Positions 56,999 to 64,000 of a stretch of 64,000 bases of DNA are shown here, in pieces (within the stretch, counting starts at the first letter, position 1; each line of letters starts with the position of its first letter). This stretch comes from Ferribacterium limneticum. GTDB taxonomy: Bacteria; Pseudomonadota; Gammaproteobacteria; Burkholderiales; Rhodocyclaceae. The stretch spans positions 3,594,001 through 3,658,000 of the forward strand of contig NZ_CP075190.1 of assembly GCF_020510585.1 (NCBI RefSeq). Direction: 5' to 3'. The translations under genes were made by a program, and so were the position numbers. Under the pieces are notes generated by a model. The model saw nothing but the letters and a program-made list of their open reading frames with translations. It had not been told where the DNA came from and searched no databases.

Positions 56999-57592
56999 TT
57001 GAGCCTGCGCCACAGCTACACGCTGATCGCCCCGTTCTACGACGCGGCGATAGCCCGCGCCACGCACGCCGCCCGGGCGCGCAGCCTGTCGGCTCTGCCG
57101 AAGGAGGCAGGAAAGGTTCTGCTGGCCGGCGTCGGCACCGGGTTAGACCTGCCGCACCTGCCGCCGCAACATCATTACGTCGGCCTTGACCTCAATCAGG
57201 CCATGCTGCGCCGCGCCCTGCCCCGGGCCGGCCACGTCGATTTCGTTCAGGTTCAGGGCGATGCCCAGCGCCTGCCGTTTGCCGATGCCTCATTCGACAG
57301 CGCCGTGCTGCACCTGATTCTGGCCGTCGTGCCGCAACCGGCCCATTGCTTCGCGGAAATCGAGCGGGTGCTCAAACCCGGCGGGCAGGTGCTTGTTTTC
57401 GACAAGTTTTTGCGGCGTGGACAACCTGCCATTCTGCGCCGGCTGATCAACCCGCTGGTAAGCCGGGTAGCAACCCGGCTGGATGTGGTCTTTGAGGATC
57501 TGCTCAGCGAAGCGCCCAGCCTGGCGCTCGAGCACGACCAGCCAGCCCTAGCCGGCGGCTGGTTCCGAATGATCCGTCTCAGGAAGCTCTGA
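56999..57592 (+). CDS. Class I SAM-dependent methyltransferase
   Basis: A 197-residue Rossmann methyltransferase with motif I VLLAGVGTGLDLPHLP, DLNQAMLRRA, and the LPFADASFDSAVLHLILAVVP segment. It resembles UbiE and phospholipid N-methyltransferases. The start is a TTG (56999) 8 bases after the apaG stop; a frame extending into apaG exists, but the start here follows the family N-terminus. Its 3' end overlaps the convergent AI-2E gene by 45 bases. Confidence 0.78.
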   Translation: MSLRHSYTLIAPFYDAAIARATHAARARSLSALPKEAGKVLLAGVGTGLDLPHLPPQHHYVGLDLNQAMLRRALPRAGHVDFVQVQGDAQRLPFADASFDSAVLHLILAVVPQPAHCFAEIERVLKPGGQVLVFDKFLRRGQPAILRRLINPLVSRVATRLDVVFEDLLSEAPSLALEHDQPALAGGWFRMIRLRKL

Positions 57593-58672
57593 GGCCGGCG
57601 GCTCGGGTTCTGGTTCATCCTTGCCCAGCACGTCCTCGATCCAGGCCAGCATCAGCGTGTAGGTCACGGCCAGCACGACCGGGCCGACAAAGATGCCGAT
57701 CAGGCCGAAGCTCAGCATGCCGCCAATGACGCCAGCAAAAATCAGCAGCAGCGGCAGATCGGCGCCGCGCCGGATGAGCATCGGGCGCAAGAAATTGTCG
57801 AGATTGCCGATGATCAGGCTCCAGATCAGCAAGCCCGTCGCCCATCCCGTATCACCCATCCAGTACATCCAGCCGACCGCCGGCAGCAAAACCAGCAAGG
57901 GCCCAACCTGGGCGATGCATAGCATGAGCATGATGGCCGAAAGCAACGAGGCGAACGGCACACCGGCAACGGCCAGCCCGATGCCTCCCAGGACGGTCTG
58001 CACGATGGCGGTGACGCCAACACCGAGCGCCACGCCACGAATCGCCTGACCGGCCAGAATGATCGAATTTTCGCCCCGCTCGCCAGCCAGCCGGTGACCG
58101 AAACGCCGCGCCATGCGCGCCCCGGTTTCACCGCCGGAATAGAGGATGGCGGCAATCGTCACGACGAGCAGAAACTGGATCAGCATGCCGCCGATACCGC
58201 CGACCTGAGCAAGTACCCACTTGCCCGTATCGGCCGCATAGGGCGTCACTTTATTGACAATACCAGTCGTACCAGCCGCATCGAGCTGAGCCCAGGCGAC
58301 TGCCACGCGTTCGCCGACCAGCGGCAGCGATTTGACCCAGGCCGGCGGCGGCGGAAGGCCGTCAGCAGCAAACGACTTGCCGGCCGCGGTCAACTGCGCA
58401 GAATGGTCAAGAATGGTGTCAACCGCCATCCACAATGGCAGCACCAGGAGCAGCAACATGGCCACCGACATGATCGCCACGGCCGGTCCCCGCCGATTGC
58501 CCAGCCGAGCTTCCAGCGACTTGAACAGTGGCCAGGTGGCGACCACGATCATCACCGCCCAGACCGTCGCCGCCAGAAATGGCAGCAGCACCCAGAGCGA
58601 CAGGCCAATCAGCCCGAGGATAAAGAGGATGGCCAGCGTATTGCGGGCCAGGTCGCGGCGGATTTCAGTCAT
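57548..58672 (-). CDS. AI-2E family transporter (YdiK/PerM-like)
   Basis: A 374-residue polytopic protein with about 8 TM helices, including the family region VVTIAAILYSGGETGARMARRF and WSLIIGNLDNFLRPMLIRRGADLP. The C-terminal tail is acidic and Pro-rich (DEPEPEPPASELPETD). Members are permeases of uncertain substrate, despite the autoinducer-2 name. Its ATG overlaps the argJ stop by one base (TGATG). Confidence 0.9.
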   Translation of the reverse strand: MTEIRRDLARNTLAILFILGLIGLSLWVLLPFLAATVWAVMIVVATWPLFKSLEARLGNRRGPAVAIMSVAMLLLLVLPLWMAVDTILDHSAQLTAAGKSFAADGLPPPPAWVKSLPLVGERVAVAWAQLDAAGTTGIVNKVTPYAADTGKWVLAQVGGIGGMLIQFLLVVTIAAILYSGGETGARMARRFGHRLAGERGENSIILAGQAIRGVALGVGVTAIVQTVLGGIGLAVAGVPFASLLSAIMLMLCIAQVGPLLVLLPAVGWMYWMGDTGWATGLLIWSLIIGNLDNFLRPMLIRRGADLPLLLIFAGVIGGMLSFGLIGIFVGPVVLAVTYTLMLAWIEDVLGKDEPEPEPPASELPETDHSEPAAG

Positions 58673-59898
58673 CAGGACCGGTAGTCGGCGTTGATCTTCA
58701 CGTAATCGTAGGAGAAATCGCAGGTGTAAACATTGGCCTGCGCTGCGCCGCGACCGAGGTCGACACGCACCGTGATTTCAGCCTGGGCCATGACGCGGGC
58801 GCCATCCTCTTCCTTGTACGCTGCCGCCCGACCGCCCTTTTCGGCGACCAGCACGTCATCAAGCCAGACCTTCACGCCATCGACATCGAGGTCGGTGATA
58901 CCGGCGTAGCCAACGGCAGCCAGAATCCGGCCAAGATTGGGGTCGGAGGCGAAAAAGGCCGTCTTGACCAATGGCGAATGGCCGATGGCATAACCGACCT
59001 TGCGGCATTCTTCGACGTCCTTGCCGCCTTGAACGGCAACAGTGATGAACTTGGTCGCCCCTTCGCCATCACGGACGATGGCCTGCGCCAGTTCGACGGA
59101 GACGGCAATGATCGCGGCCTTGACCTCGGCCCAGCCGGCATCGCTTTCAGCGGCAAAGCTGGCGCCGGACTGGCCGGTGGCAATCATCACGTAGGAATCG
59201 TTGGTCGAAGTGTCGCCATCGACGGTAATGCAGTTGAACGAAGCATCTGCCGCTTCCCTGACCAGCTTGTCGAGCAGCGACTGGGCGATGCCGGCATCGG
59301 TGGCGAGGAAACCGAGCATGGTCGCCATGTTCGGCCTGATCATGCCGGCGCCCTTGGAAACTCCCGAAATTGTCACTTTTTTCCCGTTGACCGTAACAAT
59401 CCGCGAAGCGGCCTTGGCGACCGTATCGGTGGTCATGATGCCGTGCGCCGCAGCATGCCAGTTGTCGGCTTTGAGGTCAGCAAACACTGCAGGCAAGCCG
59501 GCCTTGATGCGGTCCACCGGCAACAGTTCCAAAATGACGCCGGTCGAGAAGGGCAAGACCTGCCCGGCCGAAATACCGAGCAATTCGCCGACCGCATCGC
59601 AGGTTTCCTGCGCCGCCTGACGCCCCGGCTCGCCGGTCCCGGCGTTGGCGATGCCGGTATTGACGACCAACGCACGGATTTCATTCCCCGCAGCCAGATG
59701 CTTGCGGCAAATCTGCACCGGCGCCGCGCAGAAACGGTTCTGGGTGAACACGCCGGCGACCGTGCAACCAGCGTCAAGCGCCACCAGCGTCAGGTCGCGA
59801 CGGTTTTTCTTGCGGATTTCGGCCTCGGCAACACCGAGACGAACCCCGGCGACCGGGAAAAGTTGATCGGCGGCAGGGGTAGCGTAATTGACAGGCAT
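58672..59898 (-). CDS. argJ: Ornithine acetyltransferase/N-acetylglutamate synthase
   Basis: A 408-residue bifunctional enzyme of arginine synthesis that autoprocesses at an internal Thr. The nucleophile region is [20 protein letters not shown]; other motifs are [11 protein letters not shown] and [14 protein letters not shown] 59898 ([14 protein letters not shown]) is preferred with GGAG 8 bases upstream; an ATG six bases earlier also exists. An element copy sits in [13 protein letters not shown], near the processing site. Confidence 0.95.
   Translation of the reverse strand: MPVNYATPAADQLFPVAGVRLGVAEAEIRKKNRRDLTLVALDAGCTVAGVFTQNRFCAAPVQICRKHLAAGNEIRALVVNTGIANAGTGEPGRQAAQETCDAVGELLGISAGQVLPFSTGVILELLPVDRIKAGLPAVFADLKADNWHAAAHGIMTTDTVAKAASRIVTVNGKKVTISGVSKGAGMIRPNMATMLGFLATDAGIAQSLLDKLVREAADASFNCITVDGDTSTNDSYVMIATGQSGASFAAESDAGWAEVKAAIIAVSVELAQAIVRDGEGATKFITVAVQGGKDVEECRKVGYAIGHSPLVKTAFFASDPNLGRILAAVGYAGITDLDVDGVKVWLDDVLVAEKGGRAAAYKEEDGARVMAQAEITVRVDLGRGAAQANVYTCDFSYDYVKINADYRS
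59360..59394 (-). repeat. Dispersed USS-like element, copy 16
   Basis: Core on the minus strand at 59386-59394 with GGGAAAAAA and GACAATTTC tracts. In argJ, sense (TVNGKK). Confidence 0.85.
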
Positions 59899-59910
59899 TC
59901 TCATGGCTCC

Positions 59911-59940
59911 AAAAGCATCAAGGCACCTCGCGGGTGCCTT
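59911..59940 (-). terminator. Candidate terminator after secA
   Basis: AAGGCACC..GGTGCCTT 8-bp stem (59920-59940) between secA and argJ; on the minus strand GATGCTTTT follows. Weak to moderate. Confidence 0.5.
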
Positions 59941-59958
59941 GGGGGGAATCAGCAAAAA

Positions 59959-62667
59959 TCAGGACAGTTTTCCGTGGCAGTGCTTGTATTTCTTGCCCGA
60001 ACCGCAGGGGCAAGGATCGTTGCGTCCAACCTTTGGCCCTGTGTCGGCCGGCTGTTGTGGCGGCACCTCGCCCACATCGCCCAACGCCTCGTCAAACCCG
60101 GCGTGCTGGTACTGGACATTCTGCACATCGGCGTGCGGGGCGGTTTCCTCAACATCTTCCGGCGAGCGAATCTGCACGGTAAAGACGATGCGAGTGACTT
60201 CCTTGCGCACGAGGTCAAGCAGGCCTTCGAAGAGCTCGAAAGCTTCGCGCTTGTACTCCTGCTTCGGGTTCTTCTGGGCGTAACCGCGCAGATGGATACC
60301 CTGACGCAGATGGTCGAGCGCCGCCAGATGTTCGCGCCAGTGGCTGTCGAGGCTCTGCAACATGACATTGCGCTCGAACTGCTGGAAGTTGGTCGCACCG
60401 ACCAGTTCAACCTTGGCCCGATAGGCTTCGTCAGCTTCCTTGGTGATACGGGCCAGGATTTCTTCGTCGGACAGCGTCGGCTCGTCCTTGAACCACTGAG
60501 CAACCGAGGCATTGATCTGCAGTTCGGTAGCCAAGGCTTGCTCAAGGCCTTCCATGTCCCACTGTTCTTCGACCGACTCGGCCGGAACGTAGGTACGGAA
60601 GACATCGGCGATGACGCTCTGGCGCATGGCGGTGATGGTTTCGGAAATATCGTCCGTTTCCAGCAGCTCATTACGCTGCTGGTAGATCACCTTGCGTTGG
60701 TCGTTGGAGACGTCGTCGTATTCGAGCAACTGCTTGCGGATATCGAAGTTGCGAGCCTCAACCTTGCGCTGCGCGGATTCCAGCGAGCGAGTAACGAGCG
60801 GATGCTCGATAGCTTCGCCTTCCGGCATTTTGAGCTTGTCCATGATGGAGCGCAGACGCTCGCCGGCAAAGATGCGCAGAAGTGGGTCGTCGAGTGACAG
60901 GTAGAAGCGCGAAGAACCGGCATCGCCCTGCCGACCGGCCCGGCCGCGCAACTGGTTGTCGATGCGACGCGACTCGTGACGCTCGGAGCCGATGATGTGC
61001 AGGCCGCCAGAAGCCAGCACGGCATTGTGCACTTCCTGCCACTCGGCCTTCATCGCGGCAGCCTTCTGCTCCCGTTCAGCGGCCGGCAGCGACTCGTCAT
61101 CACGAATGGCGGCCAGCGGCTTCTCGATATTGCCGCCAAGCACAATGTCAGTACCGCGACCGGCCATGTTGGTAGCGATGGTCACCATTCCCGGTCGACC
61201 GGCCTGGACAACGATTTCCGCTTCGCGGGCATGCTGTTTGGCGTTCAAGACCTGATGCGGCAGTTTTTCCTTGTCGAGCAGACTGGACAGCAGCTCCGAA
61301 GCCTCGATCGAGGTCGTACCGACCAGCACCGGCTGACCACGCTTCGAACAATCCTTGATATCGGCGATGATCGCCGTGTGCTTCTCGTCAGCGGTCTTGT
61401 AGACGAGATCGTTCATGTCCTTGCGGACCATCGGCCGATGGGTCGGAATGACGACCGTTTCAAGACCGTAGATCTGGTGGAATTCGTAAGCTTCAGTATC
61501 GGCCGTGCCGGTCATGCCGGACAGCTTGTTGTACATCCGGAAGTAGTTCTGGAAGGTGATCGAGGCCAGGGTCTGGTTCTCGGCCTGAATTTTCACGCCT
61601 TCCTTGGCTTCGACGGCCTGATGCAAGCCATCGGACCAGCGGCGCCCCGTCATCAGACGGCCGGTAAATTCGTCGACGATGACCACTTCGTCGTTCTGCA
61701 CGACGTAATGCTGATCCTTGTGGAATAGCGTCATGCCACGCAGCGCAGCATTGAGGTGATGCATCAGCGTGATGTTGGCGGCGTCGTAAAGGCTGGTGCC
61801 TTCCTTGAGCAGGCCGTGTTCGGCCAGCAACTGCTCGGCGTGTTCGTAACCGGTTTCCGAGAGGTGAACCTGATGGCCCTTCTCGTCGACCCAGTAATCG
61901 CCCGCGTCAGCTTCTTCCATCGCCCGCGTCAGGTTGGGAACAACATCCTTCATGCGCAGGTAAAGATCGGTGTGGTCTTCAGCCTGGCCAGAAATAATCA
62001 GCGGCGTCCGGGCTTCGTCGATCAGGATCGAGTCGACTTCGTCGACGATGGCGAAGTTCAGGGTGCGCTGCACGCGTTCGCCGGCCGTATAGACCATGTT
62101 GTCACGCAGGTAGTCGAAACCGAATTCGTTGTTGGTGCCGTAGGTGATGTCGGCAGCGTAGGCGGCTTGCTTGGCCTCGTGATCCATCTGCGACAGATTG
62201 ACGCCGACAGTCAAGCCGAGGAAACGGTGCAGACGGCCCATCCAGTCAGAGTCACGGGTCGCCAGATAGTCGTTAACCGTGATGACATGGACACCCTTGC
62301 CAGAGATGGCGTTGAGGTAGGCCGGCAGCGTGCCGACCAGCGTCTTGCCTTCACCGGTGCGCATTTCGGCGATCTTGCCGTCATGCAGCACCATGCCGCC
62401 GATCATCTGGACATCAAAATGCCGCATACCGAGAGCCCGGACGCCGGCTTCGCGAACTACCGCAAAAGCCTCCGGGAGCAGCGCGTCAAGCGATTCGCCG
62501 TTGGCGTGGCGCTGACGGAATTCGTCGGTCTTGGCACGCAAGGCGTCATCGCTGAGCGCCTGCATGGCCGGTTCAAACGCATTGATGCGCTTGACTGCCT
62601 GGGAATATTGTTTGATCAGCCGGTCGTTGCGGCTGCCGAAAATCTTTTTGAGTAGGCCGGATATCAT
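59959..62667 (-). CDS. secA: Preprotein translocase ATPase SecA
   Basis: The motor of the Sec pathway. The 902-residue form starts at ATG 62667 ([16 protein letters not shown]). Walker [48 protein letters not shown] and the long helical scaffold are intact. The C-terminal zinc-binding tail [15 protein letters not shown] is present, used for SecB and membrane contact. Standard length for betaproteobacteria. Confidence 0.98.
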   Translation of the reverse strand: MISGLLKKIFGSRNDRLIKQYSQAVKRINAFEPAMQALSDDALRAKTDEFRQRHANGESLDALLPEAFAVVREAGVRALGMRHFDVQMIGGMVLHDGKIAEMRTGEGKTLVGTLPAYLNAISGKGVHVITVNDYLATRDSDWMGRLHRFLGLTVGVNLSQMDHEAKQAAYAADITYGTNNEFGFDYLRDNMVYTAGERVQRTLNFAIVDEVDSILIDEARTPLIISGQAEDHTDLYLRMKDVVPNLTRAMEEADAGDYWVDEKGHQVHLSETGYEHAEQLLAEHGLLKEGTSLYDAANITLMHHLNAALRGMTLFHKDQHYVVQNDEVVIVDEFTGRLMTGRRWSDGLHQAVEAKEGVKIQAENQTLASITFQNYFRMYNKLSGMTGTADTEAYEFHQIYGLETVVIPTHRPMVRKDMNDLVYKTADEKHTAIIADIKDCSKRGQPVLVGTTSIEASELLSSLLDKEKLPHQVLNAKQHAREAEIVVQAGRPGMVTIATNMAGRGTDIVLGGNIEKPLAAIRDDESLPAAEREQKAAAMKAEWQEVHNAVLASGGLHIIGSERHESRRIDNQLRGRAGRQGDAGSSRFYLSLDDPLLRIFAGERLRSIMDKLKMPEGEAIEHPLVTRSLESAQRKVEARNFDIRKQLLEYDDVSNDQRKVIYQQRNELLETDDISETITAMRQSVIADVFRTYVPAESVEEQWDMEGLEQALATELQINASVAQWFKDEPTLSDEEILARITKEADEAYRAKVELVGATNFQQFERNVMLQSLDSHWREHLAALDHLRQGIHLRGYAQKNPKQEYKREAFELFEGLLDLVRKEVTRIVFTVQIRSPEDVEETAPHADVQNVQYQHAGFDEALGDVGEVPPQQPADTGPKVGRNDPCPCGSGKKYKHCHGKLS

Positions 62668-62779
62668 CGCGATGAAATTGGGTTGTGCAGCAAGGTTTGC
62701 GCAGTGCGGCAAAGCGACGATTCTAACACGCCCCCATGACCCGATGATGACGACCTAAATCAAGGGGATTCGAGACAGC

Positions 62780-63700
62780 TTAACGGCGCTTGACCAGCGC
62801 GTATTCGTCACCCTGCTTGAGGAAGTGGGCCGGATTCTGGGCAACACCCAGCATGCGCACCTCAAAATGCAGATGTGGCCCGGTCGACCGCCCGGTCGTA
62901 CCAACGGCGCCAATCTGTGTTCCGCGCTTGATCAGGCTACCCGCCTGAACATCCATACGAGAAAGGTGAGCGTAGCGGGACGTCAGCCCCTCGCCATGGT
63001 CAACTTCGATCAGATTGCCGTATTCGGGATGATAGGCGGCCGACAGCACCACACCGGCAGCCGCGACGACAACCGGCGTGCCAGTCTCGGCAGAGAAATC
63101 CATTCCTTCGTGCATCGAACGCAGGCCGGCAATCGGATCGTTGCGATGACCGAACGGCGACCCCAGGGCAGCGTTCTTGACCGGCAATATTGTCGGCAAC
63201 AGGCGATCCTTGACCCGCTTCTCAAGCAACTTGAATTCCAGGAAAGCCAAGTCATCGCTACGCTGCTCGACCTCACCGGCCAGTCGATCGATCTCGTGCT
63301 GCAGTTCAATGGCCGACATCGGCGCGGCGATGTAAGGCCCCCCCTGACCTGGCTTGGCCACATCGGCCACAGGCGGGCGCTTGATGCCGACCAGCCCGGA
63401 CATGCGTTCGCCCAAGGTGTCGAGCTGCATGACCTTGCCCTGCAATTCACCCAGCCTGGTCGCCATCAACTGCAGATTATTGTTGAGGTGGTCCCGCGTC
63501 TTCTTGGCCTCCTGTTGCTGCATGGACAGCATCAAATCTTCGACCAGCGGCAGACGCAGGTGAACCGACAGCCAGGAGAACAGCGCCGAGGTCGAAAAGA
63601 CCAGCACCACGAAGACGAACAGCGCCATCACCAGATGCCGAGGCATAATGGTGACTGTTCTCGCCGCCTTCAGATGGCGCGAAACCAGAATAATCTGCAT
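62780..63700 (-). CDS. M23 family membrane-anchored murein endopeptidase
   Basis: A 306-residue protein with one TM near residues 25-48 (VMALFVFVVLVFSTSALFSWL), a coiled-coil stalk (QQEAKKTRDHLNNNLQLMATRLGELQGK) and a LytM domain with HEGMDFSAETGTPVV and the HLHFEV (HxH) end. AGGAGGTTCC lies before ATG 63700. Probably cleaves or activates murein hydrolysis in division or elongation. Divergent from dciA with only 10 bases between starts. Confidence 0.92.
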   Translation of the reverse strand: MQIILVSRHLKAARTVTIMPRHLVMALFVFVVLVFSTSALFSWLSVHLRLPLVEDLMLSMQQQEAKKTRDHLNNNLQLMATRLGELQGKVMQLDTLGERMSGLVGIKRPPVADVAKPGQGGPYIAAPMSAIELQHEIDRLAGEVEQRSDDLAFLEFKLLEKRVKDRLLPTILPVKNAALGSPFGHRNDPIAGLRSMHEGMDFSAETGTPVVVAAAGVVLSAAYHPEYGNLIEVDHGEGLTSRYAHLSRMDVQAGSLIKRGTQIGAVGTTGRSTGPHLHFEVRMLGVAQNPAHFLKQGDEYALVKRR

Positions 63701-63710
63701 GGAACCTCCT

Positions 63711-64000
63711 ATGTACAAAGGGCCTGAGTACTATCTCGACAAGGACGCCGCCGCCGGCAGGGTCATGGCCCACGCCCGGTTGTTGCTCAAGCTCTCACGT
63801 CGCTTCGAAGCGGTCGCCCCGGCAGGGCTGCGCCACTCGGCTCACGTTGCCAATTACAAGCTGGGGACAATCATTATCCACGCCGATAACGGCGCGGTCG
63901 CTGCCAAGATTCGCCAGTTAAGTCAGCGCTTGAGCAACGAGTTATCGAAAGGCGGGGCGGAGTGTAGCGGCATCGAGGTAAAAGTACAACCCCGCCAAAT
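63711..64000 (+). CDS. DciA/DUF721 family protein, 5' portion (truncated by window)
   Basis: From ATG 63711 to the window end, 96 codons are visible: MYKGPEYYLDKDAAAGRVMAHARL... and ADNGAVAAKIRQLSQRLSNELSK, a DUF721-like pattern (the DciA group loads the replicative helicase in many bacteria). The stop is beyond the window. Identity is inferred from the pattern and from the usual dciA-peptidase-secA neighbourhood. Confidence 0.7.
   Translation, partial: MYKGPEYYLDKDAAAGRVMAHARLLLKLSRRFEAVAPAGLRHSAHVANYKLGTIIIHADNGAVAAKIRQLSQRLSNELSKGGAECSGIEVKVQPRQ

Overview
The window looks like about 62% GC chromosome from a betaproteobacterium, most likely Rhodocyclales (Dechloromonas/Azonexus-like). The evidence is housekeeping gene order (rplU-rpmA-obg-proB; rpe-gph-trpE; argJ-secA-M23 peptidase-dciA), abundant outer-membrane porins and long polycistronic runs. 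I saw no tRNA, rRNA, CRISPR array, intact insertion sequence or integrase.

Layout. 1-7.5 kb: the end of a chemoreceptor gene, then glnS, a DUF924 gene, an orphan adenine methyltransferase, pyrF, a zinc peptidase, a thioredoxin-like protein and a LytM peptidase. 7.5-14 kb (minus strand): ridA with a structured leader, then an operon for a hybrid histidine kinase, an HD-GYP regulator, a porin and a small PstS-like protein. 14.2-19.1 kb: a MacAB-like exporter with two paralogous permeases. 19.2-26.4 kb: phaJ, rluF, an FKBP, L21/L27, obg, proB, ompW with an FNR-like box, and a porin. 26.5-29 kb: trpGDC. 29-34.5 kb: envelope glycosylation genes (TPR-GT41, GT2, ArnT-like, PAP2). 34.6-53.6 kb: an acidic amino-acid utilisation island. 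53.6-64 kb: trpE with a Trp-rich leader peptide, gph, rpe, apaG, a methyltransferase, an AI-2E family permease, argJ, secA, an M23 peptidase and dciA.

Three signals stand out. (1) A dispersed element of about 35 bp occurs 16 times on both strands, inside and between genes: core ACGGTCAAC followed by two A-tracts about one helical turn apart. Its architecture resembles the Pasteurellaceae DNA uptake signal, with a different core; I propose an undescribed uptake-signal-like sequence. (2) The 34.6-53.6 kb block (aspA, dicarboxylate/amino-acid symporter, periplasmic asparaginase, porin, gltIJKL, and an AauR/AauS-like two-component pair) is bounded by a 23-bp perfect direct repeat that overlaps the 3' end of trpE. 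Three sigma-54 promoters (aspA, ansB, gltI) each carry a pair of TCGG-N4-CCGA-type sites 31-32 bp apart, about 103-115 bp upstream of the -24 element, so the block reads as one self-contained regulon. (3) The trp genes are split: rpe-gph-trpL-trpE lies about 25 kb from trpGDC, and an 18-residue leader peptide with Trp at residues 7, 10, 13 and 16 precedes trpE.
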